This document shows, piece after piece, positions 58,179 to 64,000 of a stretch of 64,000 nt of DNA. Both the position numbers and the translations under genes were made by a program. Source of the DNA: Bacillus sp. OV166 (GTDB taxonomy: Bacteria; Bacillota; Bacilli; Bacillales; Cytobacillaceae). Position 1 is the first letter of the stretch; each line of letters opens with the position of its first letter. The notes under the pieces were generated by a model. It worked only from the letters and a program-made list of their open reading frames with translations. It was not told the origin of the DNA and did no database searches. The stretch lies in contig NZ_FXWM01000001.1 of the NCBI RefSeq assembly GCF_900177675.1, positions 4,969,001-5,033,000 of the forward strand, written 5' to 3'.

Positions 58179-58477
58179 TTTGTTCCTCCCGGATTATCAT
58201 TTATATAAATGACCTGTTCAATTTTCCCTTCAAGCAGAATTTCTTCAGGTAAAATCGTTTTAATAACAAAGGATTTACCTTTTATTAATAACTGCCCTTG
58301 CTTTAATAGCAAACGGAGTTCTTTATCAGTAAACACAAGCAAGCCACGATGGTTCTCAATATATACATGAATTTGCCCAACCATCGTAATGCGGGGTAAA
58401 TCCATCATGACATCTTGAGGAAGATCCATTTTTTCAGCCATCCAGTTACGGACCCGTTGGCCCCATTTTTTCGCCAT
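58175..58477 (-). CDS. yqfC: Sporulation protein YqfC
   Basis: A 100-residue YabP/YqfC family protein (MAEKMDLPQDVMMDLPRITM, VYIENHRGLLVFTDKELRLLL) expressed in the mother cell under SigE in B. subtilis. ATG 58477 is preceded by T7 and by GAAAGGGGG, which is the 3' arm of a strong hairpin (58484-58527). The frame is open seven codons further upstream through that hairpin. Confidence 0.92.
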   Translation of the reverse strand: MAKKWGQRVRNWMAEKMDLPQDVMMDLPRITMVGQIHVYIENHRGLLVFTDKELRLLLKQGQLLIKGKSFVIKTILPEEILLEGKIEQVIYINDNPGGTK

Positions 58478-58527
58478 AAAAAAAGAACCCCCTTTCATCT
58501 CATATTTATGAAATGAAAGGAGGTTCT
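58478..58527 (-). promoter_or_regulatory. Terminator-like hairpin embedding the yqfC ribosome site
   Basis: AGAACCTCCTTTCAT pairs with ATGAAAGGGGGTTCT (one internal mismatch), then T7 and the yqfC ATG. Transcripts coming from floA-yqfB would terminate here or have the yqfC ribosome site sequestered. A start inside the loop would free it. Confidence 0.7.
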
Positions 58528-58564
58528 AGCACACCTTTTTCTATTTAGCTATGTTGATTTACAA

Positions 58565-59014
58565 CTAACCTTTTCTTGGGAAAAAGGGCTTTTTGGAACG
58601 CGGCTCACCAAGAATTTCTGACCAAACCATACCATTAATGAGCGTTTTTTCATCTGGATAAAGAGAAATGATGCTTCCTTCCCCTTGCCCGGATTTAACT
58701 TCTATCTTCTCGACCTTTGGCTGGGCTATTGACATTCCAATTCGTTTAACCTCAGACTCTTGTTTCAACTGCTGGTATTTATTTTCGAGCTTTTCGAGAT
58801 TTTCCAGTGGAATTTCCGATTGTATATTCTTTGATTTTAAAGTGCTGGTTGTTGGAATTTCATCATAATTGAGTTGCTTTTTAACTAGTGTCCGAATTTC
58901 TTCAAAAGTATCCCTTGAAAAAGTCCTATTGCGAGATTGACCTGTCTTACCTTTTGCCTTACGGAAAATGACAGAGACAATACCCATGACAATCAAAAAT
59001 ATTAAGGTTTCCAA
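58565..59014 (-). CDS. yqfB: YqfB-position protein with N-terminal membrane anchor
   Basis: A 149-residue protein. The N-terminal helix (LIFLIVMGIVSVIF, residues 4-17) is followed by a charged, partly coiled-coil segment (NLEKLENKYQQLKQESEVKR near 75-94) and a tail ending FFPRKG. Named from position after floA as in the B. subtilis yqeZ-floA-yqfB operon; sequence identity was not checked. Possibly a partner of the flotillin. Confidence 0.7.
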   Translation of the reverse strand: METLIFLIVMGIVSVIFRKAKGKTGQSRNRTFSRDTFEEIRTLVKKQLNYDEIPTTSTLKSKNIQSEIPLENLEKLENKYQQLKQESEVKRIGMSIAQPKVEKIEVKSGQGEGSIISLYPDEKTLINGMVWSEILGEPRSKKPFFPRKG

Positions 59015-59048
59015 AAATCACCACCCCTTTATTATCCCAAAGCGGGCT

Positions 59049-60041
59049 TTATTGTCCGTCTTTTTTGTCTCCCGTTATCTTACCAATTGAACCTCTCATT
59101 TCAGTATCTGCTGAAATATTTTTAAAGTTCATATAATCCATTACACCAATATTTCCTGATTTGAGCGCTTGAGCCATTGCAAGAGGAACCTCCGCCTCCG
59201 CTTCCACGACCTTTGCCCTCATTTCCTGGACCTTAGCTTTCATTTCTTGTTCTAACGCCACAGCCATTGCCCTGCGCTCTTCAGCTTTCGCTTGGGCAAT
59301 TTTCTTATCCGCTTCAGCTTGTTCGGTTTGTAGTTCAGCTCCAATGTTTTTACCGATATCCACATCAGCAATATCAATCGATAGGATTTCAAAAGCTGTT
59401 CCGGCATCTAGTCCCTTCGAAAGAACCGTTTGCGAGATTAAATCTGGATTCTCGAGCACCTTGCTATGACTATCCGATGAACCGATCGTGGAAACAACCC
59501 CTTCACCGACACGAGCAACCACGGTTTCTTCCCCAGCACCACCGACAAGACGCTCAATGTTAGCTCGAACGGTAATTCTCGCTTTGGCCTTTACTTCGAT
59601 ACCATTCATAGCGACCCCGGCAATAAATGGAGTTTCAATTACTTTCGGATTAACACTCATTTGTACCGCTTCTAAAACATCACGCCCAGCTAGGTCAATG
59701 GCAGCGCAGCGTTCAAACGATAATTCAATATTTGCCCGATGTGCAGCAATTAGAGCATTGACTACTCTGTCAACATTCCCGCCGGCAAGATAATGACTTT
59801 CCAGTTGATTGGTGGTAACGTTTAAACCAGCTTTATGGGCTTTTATGAGTGGATTAACCACTCTGCTTGGCGTTACCCTTCTAAGCCTCATCCCAACTAA
59901 CGTAAAGATACTAATACGGACTCCTGCCGCAAGCGCAGAGATCCAGAGCATGACTGGTACAAAGGATAATAAGATCCCAAATAAGATTAAAGCGACAACG
60001 ACAACTGCAATGATAAAAATCGTTCCACTACCTACAATCAT
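59049..60041 (-). CDS. floA: Flotillin-like protein FloA
   Basis: Membrane scaffold of functional membrane microdomains. It has an N-terminal hydrophobic hairpin (residues 5-50), an SPFH-type region (VKAKARITVRANIERLVGGAGEETVVARVGEGV), and a C-terminal coiled coil rich in AEA repeats (AEADKKIAQAKAEERRAMAVALEQEMKAK). It matches B. subtilis YqfA/FloA in its 330-residue length. It lies 17 bases after nfeD in a SigW-controlled operon. Confidence 0.95.
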   Translation of the reverse strand: MIVGSGTIFIIAVVVVALILFGILLSFVPVMLWISALAAGVRISIFTLVGMRLRRVTPSRVVNPLIKAHKAGLNVTTNQLESHYLAGGNVDRVVNALIAAHRANIELSFERCAAIDLAGRDVLEAVQMSVNPKVIETPFIAGVAMNGIEVKAKARITVRANIERLVGGAGEETVVARVGEGVVSTIGSSDSHSKVLENPDLISQTVLSKGLDAGTAFEILSIDIADVDIGKNIGAELQTEQAEADKKIAQAKAEERRAMAVALEQEMKAKVQEMRAKVVEAEAEVPLAMAQALKSGNIGVMDYMNFKNISADTEMRGSIGKITGDKKDGQ

Positions 60042-60058
60042 TTTTTAACCCCCTTCTT

Positions 60059-60694
60059 TTATTCTAATTCTCTTACAACAATACGTGCTCCTTCAACCTT
60101 TATGACTTTAACGATAGCATTCTGCTCGATAAAGCCTCCTTCGGTTACCGCATCAATTCTTTCGTTGTTAATAATAACGGTTCCTGCTGGGCGTAAAATG
60201 GTCAAGGCAATCCCTTCCATTCCCAACAGATCGGTACGATTAATATTAGAAACATATCCATCTTCTTTTCTAGCTGAATCAAAAAGAACCATTTTATTAA
60301 ATAAAACAAGCTTTTTATCAAAAATTTTAATCATCATAAAGAAAACTAGGACAGATAAGAAAATCGCAATTAAGATGGAAACCCCGATTTGGATGGTGTC
60401 CGCTCCTGCTAAAAAAAGACTTAAAATTAAAGCGGCAACACCAAGTGTGCCAGAAATAGCTCCAGGTAAAAAGAACTCCAAGAAAATCAGCAGTAATCCT
60501 GCCACAAATAATAGTAAAGTACCATAGCCTGCAAGTCCTGCTTGAAAATGCCCATAAAAGAATAAAATGAGCGCAAACACACCAATAAATCCTGCCACAC
60601 CAAACTTTGATGAAAAAAGCTCTAATACAATACCGATTCCCGCAATCGATAATAGAACGGTTACAACAATCGGGTCAGTAAGAAATTCAATCAT
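60059..60694 (-). CDS. NfeD family protein, short form
   Basis: A 211-residue protein with four to five membrane helices (residues 8-140) and a C-terminal OB fold (TDLLGMEGIALTILRPAGTVIINNERIDAVTEGGFIEQNAIVKVIKVEGARIVVREL). It matches only the C-terminal half of B. subtilis YqeZ, which also has a ClpP-type protease domain. The protease part is absent here and no remnant is seen upstream. ATG has AAAGGGGG nine bases upstream. It partners with FloA. Confidence 0.9.
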   Translation of the reverse strand: MIEFLTDPIVVTVLLSIAGIGIVLELFSSKFGVAGFIGVFALILFFYGHFQAGLAGYGTLLLFVAGLLLIFLEFFLPGAISGTLGVAALILSLFLAGADTIQIGVSILIAIFLSVLVFFMMIKIFDKKLVLFNKMVLFDSARKEDGYVSNINRTDLLGMEGIALTILRPAGTVIINNERIDAVTEGGFIEQNAIVKVIKVEGARIVVRELE

Positions 60695-60735
60695 TCGAAG
60701 GCCCCCTTTCTTTCTTTAGCTTCGACAATTAATAA

Positions 60736-60761
60736 TACGTATGAAAATCAATTAAGTTTCA
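60736..60761 (-). promoter_or_regulatory. SigW promoter of nfeD-floA-yqfB
   Basis: TGAAAC (60756-60761) and CGTA (60736-60739) are separated by exactly 16 bases, the canonical SigW (ECF sigma) spacing, 42-67 bases before the nfeD ATG. B. subtilis yqeZ-floA-yqfB is a known SigW operon. Confidence 0.88.
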
Positions 60762-60793
60762 TTATTAAAAATGATGCTTTGTTAAACTTGGCT

Positions 60794-60921
60794 GTTAATT
60801 TCCGCTCCAGGAGCGTGCGGTTCGCGGGCGGTCCGGGGACCCTCCTCGGCGCAAAGCGCCTGTGGTGTCTCCCCTGCCCCGTCCTCCCGCAGGAGTCTTC
60901 GCGCCTTCTGCTCCAATCAAC
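60794..60921 (-). repeat. GC-rich ~129-bp dispersed repeat, copy R4
   Basis: Fourth copy, reverse orientation. The ends are GTTAATT/AATCAAC (one mismatch). The tip GGCGC-TTT-GCGCC and GGGGAG-type stems are kept, but stem 2 is partly eroded. It lies 33 bases upstream of the SigW -35 element in the 311-base gap between nfeD and yqeY. Confidence 0.83.
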
Positions 60922-60963
60922 ATGTGCCAAAATCAACAATGAGCTTTAACATAGCCAAAAATA

Positions 60964-60993
60964 AAAGACCGCAGGCCAATAGCCTACAGTCTT
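60964..60993 (-). terminator. Terminator of rpsU-yqeY
   Basis: AGACCGCAGGC/GCCTACAGTCT with two G-U pairs and a TTTTA run on the minus strand. Confidence 0.78.
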
Positions 60994-61005
60994 CATGTCA
61001 GAATA

Positions 61006-61452
61006 CTATGAAAGGTGTTGTTGTACAAGTTTATTTACAAGTGCCCCATCTGCTTTACCCTTTACTTTAGGCATAATCGCAGACATCACTTTTCCCATTT
61101 CTGCTTTTGATTTTGCGCCGACTTCAGAAATTGTTTCTTTAACAATTTCCACCAGTTCCTCTTCAGAAAGCTGTTTTGGCATATACAATTCAACGATAGC
61201 CAACTCTGTACGCAACTTATCAACTAGGTCATCACGACCAGCTTTACCAAATTCATGGAGGGAGTCTTTGCGTTGTTTTACTTCGCGAGAAAGGACTGTT
61301 AACTCTACATCTTCTGCAAGCTCTTTTGTGCCGAGCTTGATAGCTTCATTTTGCAATGAAGCTTTCACCATCCGAATTACTGAGAGTTTGTCTTTTTCCT
61401 TGTTTCTCATCGCTTGTTTCATATCATTATTCAAACGCTCGAGAAGACTCAT
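61006..61452 (-). CDS. yqeY: GatB/YqeY domain protein
   Basis: A 148-residue helical protein matching YqeY (MSLLERLNNDMKQAMRNKEK, SVIRMVKASLQNEAI, and the C-terminal GKVMSAIMPKVKGKADGALVNKLV). It resembles the tail domain of GatB that contacts tRNA in Asp/Glu-tRNA amidotransferase; free-standing YqeY has no proven role. ATG 61452 follows AGAGAGGGTG. It is cotranscribed with rpsU 15 bases upstream. Confidence 0.93.
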   Translation of the reverse strand: MSLLERLNNDMKQAMRNKEKDKLSVIRMVKASLQNEAIKLGTKELAEDVELTVLSREVKQRKDSLHEFGKAGRDDLVDKLRTELAIVELYMPKQLSEEELVEIVKETISEVGAKSKAEMGKVMSAIMPKVKGKADGALVNKLVQQHLS

Positions 61453-61467
61453 GTATTGCACCCTCTC

Positions 61468-61641
61468 TTAAAACTTACGTTTTCTAGCTGCTTCAGACTT
61501 TTTCTTGCGTTTTACACTTGGCTTTTCATAGAATTCGCGCTTTCTTGCCTCTTGCAAAGTACCAGTTTTTGATACTGTACGTTTGAAGCGACGAAGAGCA
61601 TCTTCAAGCGATTCGTTTTTACGAACGACGGTTTTAGACAT
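61468..61641 (-). CDS. rpsU: 30S ribosomal protein S21
   Basis: A 57-residue very basic protein, MSKTVVRKNESLEDALRRFK and ending EAARKRKF, clearly S21. ATG 61641 follows GGAGGGAAAGAGA; the frame extends eight codons upstream through the ribosome site. It is adjacent to yqeY as in B. subtilis. Confidence 0.97.
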   Translation of the reverse strand: MSKTVVRKNESLEDALRRFKRTVSKTGTLQEARKREFYEKPSVKRKKKSEAARKRKF

Positions 61642-61856
61642 TCTCTTTCCCTCCCTCCGAAACACAACACACTAACATTCAATCCATGTACCTTGCAATT
61701 ATAATATAACCTTGATACAAGGTCAACTGAAATTCACAGTGATAGTACATGCTTTTTATTTTTTATTCAATTAAATATAGACTTGTCTTAATTTCCCTTA
61801 AAAAGTGGCATGTCCCTCCTTCTCCCACCATACAATGAAGCGAGGGGGGCCATACA

Positions 61857-62798
61857 ATGTTATACATATTATTATTTGTTCTTTGCATTTTATTATTTGT
61901 CTTTGGAATGACTATTATTAGATTTGCGCTGTTTAATTTATCAGCAAATAAATTAAAGGGCTGGCTGATTAAACTGACTAGTACTCCCTTAAAAGGGATG
62001 CTAACAGGGACATTTATTACGGCACTATTACAAAGCAGTACTGCCGTAATGGTGATTACAATTGGATTAATTTCAGCAAGGATCATGACGTTCCCTCAGT
62101 CGATTGGGATTATTCTAGGAACAAATATTGGAACTACCTTTAAAACAGAATTAATTACGTTTAATATAGATAAAGTCCTTGTTCCACTCGCTATTTGTGG
62201 AGCACTTCTTATATTATTTAGAAATAAAAAAGCGAGAAGTATCGGGATGCTACTATTTGGAATATCCTCTGTTTTTGCAGCAATGAAAGGCTTCGAAATG
62301 CTGGCTGTCCCGTTAACATCGATGAATATGATCAATAATTTTATCCTTTCCATTAATGATCAGATTCTTTTAAGCCTGTTAACCGGCACCATAATGACAG
62401 CTATTATTCAATCGAGTACGGCAATGACTGGAATTGCAATGAGCTTCCTAACAGCTGGGCTCTTGCAGCTTGATGCAGGTATTGCCATTGTACTCGGGGC
62501 GAATATTGGGACATGTATTACCGCCCTTATTGCTTCGATTGGCGGGGGAAAGGAATCGAGATTAGCTGCATTTGCGCACGTTTGGCTTAATGTATTTGGG
62601 GTACTGCTTTTTATCCCGCTCATCCCAACTCTTACTGACAATGCCCCACTTCTTGCAGATACAAAAAATGTCCAATTAGCCCATATAAGTGTCATCTTTA
62701 ATGTTGCCACTTCTTTATTGGTCTTACCATTTGCAACGAAGTTTGGGAAAATGATTTTATTTTTACATGATAAAACACCTAAAAATCCAAGTACATGA
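61857..62798 (+). CDS. yqeW: Na/Pi cotransporter family protein YqeW
   Basis: Polytopic membrane protein of the NptA/PNaS family with two inverted repeats, each carrying the QSST motif (ALLQSSTAVMVITIGL near residue 58 and AIIQSSTAMTGIAMSFL near 184) and GTNIGT/GANIGT. It matches B. subtilis YqeW. It would take up phosphate with sodium, complementing the PhoP-controlled Pst system. Several hydrophobic helices fill 313 residues. It is divergent from rpsU and ends at a terminator. Confidence 0.92.
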   Translation: MLYILLFVLCILLFVFGMTIIRFALFNLSANKLKGWLIKLTSTPLKGMLTGTFITALLQSSTAVMVITIGLISARIMTFPQSIGIILGTNIGTTFKTELITFNIDKVLVPLAICGALLILFRNKKARSIGMLLFGISSVFAAMKGFEMLAVPLTSMNMINNFILSINDQILLSLLTGTIMTAIIQSSTAMTGIAMSFLTAGLLQLDAGIAIVLGANIGTCITALIASIGGGKESRLAAFAHVWLNVFGVLLFIPLIPTLTDNAPLLADTKNVQLAHISVIFNVATSLLVLPFATKFGKMILFLHDKTPKNPST

Positions 62799-62800
62799 AA

Positions 62801-62826
62801 ATAAGACGGCTTTTTAGCCGTCTTAT
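62801..62826. terminator. Terminator between yqeW and deoC
   Basis: ATAAGACGGC/GCCGTCTTAT perfect arms around TTTTTA. Confidence 0.82.
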
Positions 62827-62863
62827 ACTGGATTTACTGGATATTATTGGAATTTATATCATC

Positions 62864-63538
62864 CTAATAATCTGAAGTAGCAGTTTGTCCCTTTACAATG
62901 GCGATACTCGAACTGGCCCCAATCCTTGTCGCTCCGGCCTCAATCATTTTTTGGACATCTTCCGTATTTCTAACTCCACCTGAGGCTTTAACACCCAAAT
63001 CTGGACCGACAGTTTTCCTCATTAAGGCGATATCTTCCGCTGTCGCTCCTCCAGTTGAAAATCCTGTGGAAGTTTTCACAAAATCTGCTCCTGCTTTAAC
63101 GGAAAGTTCACAGGCGCGAATCTTTTCTTCTTTTGTTAACAAACTTGTTTCTATAATAACTTTTGTATGTGCTTTGCCCTTTGCAGCCTCAACCACCGCC
63201 CGAATATCTTTTTCCACCAACTCATCGTTATGATCCTTTAATGCTCCTATATTTATGACCATATCCACTTCTTCCGCACCATTTTCTATAGCGTTTTTTG
63301 TTTCAAACGCTTTAGTTTCAGAAGTAGCCGCTCCTAACGGAAATCCAATTACGGTACAAACCATCACACCACTGCCTTGTAGCAGTTCTTTAGCTGTGCT
63401 TACCCATGTAGGATTTACACACACCGAAGCAAATTTATATTTCTTCGCCTCTTGGCATAAAGATTCAATTTGCTGTCTCGTTGCTTCCGGCTTCAGTAGG
63501 GTGTGGTCAATCATTGCAGCAATATTTGTAGTAGCCAT
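62864..63538 (-). CDS. deoC: Deoxyribose-phosphate aldolase
   Basis: Class I aldolase splitting deoxyribose-5-phosphate to glyceraldehyde-3-phosphate and acetaldehyde. The N-terminal IDHTLLKPEAT, VCTVIGFPLGA, the catalytic lysine regions AHTKVIIETSLLT and DFVKTSTGFSTGGAT, and VKASGGVRN are present. ATG 63538 (MATTNIAAM) follows AAGGGAGC; the frame is open eight codons further. Located next to mtaB/yqeW. With cdd decayed, its nucleoside-salvage partner is missing locally. Confidence 0.96.
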   Translation of the reverse strand: MATTNIAAMIDHTLLKPEATRQQIESLCQEAKKYKFASVCVNPTWVSTAKELLQGSGVMVCTVIGFPLGAATSETKAFETKNAIENGAEEVDMVINIGALKDHNDELVEKDIRAVVEAAKGKAHTKVIIETSLLTKEEKIRACELSVKAGADFVKTSTGFSTGGATAEDIALMRKTVGPDLGVKASGGVRNTEDVQKMIEAGATRIGASSSIAIVKGQTATSDY

Positions 63539-63640
63539 TATCATGCTCCCTTCGATGTCCATTCGAATTAATAAATCGCTCCACAGTAGATTAAAATGAA
63601 ATTTGCAGCTGAAAATAGTTTAACCTAAATACCACAAAAA

Positions 63641-63661
63641 AAAAGGACCTAAATGGTCCTT
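63641..63661 (-). terminator. Terminator of mtaB
   Basis: AAGGACC/GGTCCTT around TAAAT, with T10 on the minus strand, overlapping the mtaB stop. Confidence 0.85.
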
Positions 63662-64000
63662 ATATGGCAGCTTCTTCTTCTATTAACAATTCTGTTTTTG
63701 AGACGGAATCCTCAATAACTTTCACAAATTGTCCCTGGTTGTATGGGTAGCCTGCCTTGGAAATCTTTACTTTAACAATTTTACCAATCAAATCTTCTGT
63801 CCCTGAGAAAACAACTTTCATGTAATTATCAGTATATCCGATTAGGAAACCAGAATTAGCTTCATCCTTAGATACCTCTTCAGGGATCACTTCTACCACT
63901 TCATCCTCAAATTGTGAGGCATATTCCTTTGCCAGCTGATCTGAAAGGGAAATTAAGCGGTGAACTCGTTCATTTTTTACCTCTTCATCGACTTGATCTT
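63660..64000 (-). CDS. mtaB: MtaB, tRNA t6A37 methylthiotransferase, C-terminal end only
   Basis: The frame is open to the right edge of the window (residues DQVDEEVKNERVHRLISLSD). This helix precedes the TRAM RNA-binding domain (VVEVIPEEVSKDEANSGFLIGYTDNYMKV, then GKIVKVKISKAG). It is the C-terminus of the radical-SAM methylthiotransferase family. In B. subtilis mtaB (yqeV) lies at this position near deoC and yqeW. The radical-SAM core is outside the window. Confidence 0.88.
   Translation of the reverse strand, partial: DQVDEEVKNERVHRLISLSDQLAKEYASQFEDEVVEVIPEEVSKDEANSGFLIGYTDNYMKVVFSGTEDLIGKIVKVKISKAGYPYNQGQFVKVIEDSVSKTELLIEEEAAI

Noticed and set aside
61763..62086. Frame antisense to yqeW
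   Set aside because: It opposes a well-supported transporter gene and has no initiation signals.
1..64000. rRNA or tRNA genes, prophage or replication origin
   Set aside because: No sequence with rRNA or cloverleaf tRNA features, no phage structural genes and no DnaA-box cluster was recognised; a tool-based tRNA scan would be needed to exclude tRNAs fully.

Overview
The window is a low-GC Firmicutes chromosome segment. Gene content and order follow the comG – yqg – pst – sodA – ispG – zur – sigA – era – phoH – deoC block of Bacillus subtilis. Strong AGGAGG ribosome sites, GTG/TTG/ATG starts, sporulation genes (yqfC, yqfD), a glycine T-box, a PhoP box and a SigW promoter all point to Bacillaceae. 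The perfect palindromes and the GC-rich dispersed repeats suggest a soil Bacillus/Neobacillus-type genome rather than B. subtilis itself; this genus-level guess is inference.

Layout. 0–5 kb: the end of yqhG, then the competence operon comGABCDEFG-yqzE on the plus strand. 5–18 kb: a SufR-like regulator, yqgY, a MidA-family methyltransferase, yqgX/W/V/U, glcK, yqgQ, the rhomboid protease glpG, a DUF92 protein, 5-formyl-THF cyclo-ligase, rpmG, and a three-gene accessory cassette (DUF4912 protein, GT4 glycosyltransferase, unknown protein). 18–31 kb: phoU and the PhoP-controlled pstSCAB-B phosphate transporter, a penicillin-binding protein, an MFS transporter, sodA, a divergent Fnr-type Fe-S regulator, two copies of a GC-rich repeat around an IS1182-like scrap, then yqgC/yqgB. 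31–43 kb: yqfZ, ispG, yqfX, yqfW, zur-znuB-znuC, yqfT, nfo, cshB, yqfQ, ispH, yqfO-trmK and cccA. 43–52 kb: the macromolecular-synthesis region sigA–dnaG (dnaG carries a frameshift), ppsR–ccpN, single-chain glycyl-tRNA synthetase behind a T-box, recO-yqzL and era. 52–64 kb: dgkA, ybeY, pgpH, phoH, yqfD, yqfC, yqfB-floA-nfeD (SigW operon), yqeY-rpsU, yqeW, deoC and the end of mtaB.

Systems. The comG genes build the DNA-uptake pseudopilus. pst/phoU import phosphate under PhoP control. ispG and ispH supply the last two MEP-pathway steps. zur/znuBC handle zinc. ppsR and ccpN control the PEP/pyruvate node. sigA, dnaG, era, ybeY, rpsU, recO, trmK and glycyl-tRNA synthetase are core information-processing genes.

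Decay and novelty. Relative to B. subtilis, yqgS and yqgT are missing, yqxD is a multiply frameshifted remnant, and cdd is reduced to a short leader ORF coupled to era. A fragment of an acyl-CoA dehydrogenase lies downstream of sigA. The most interesting non-genic structure is a family of four ~129-bp GC-rich elements with 7-bp terminal inverted repeats; internal stems have changed sequence between copies while staying complementary. Other points of interest are a six-codon minigene ahead of comGA with an apparent ATT start for comGA, the dnaG frameshift, the DUF4912/GT4 cassette, and a terminator-like hairpin whose 3' arm is the yqfC ribosome binding site.
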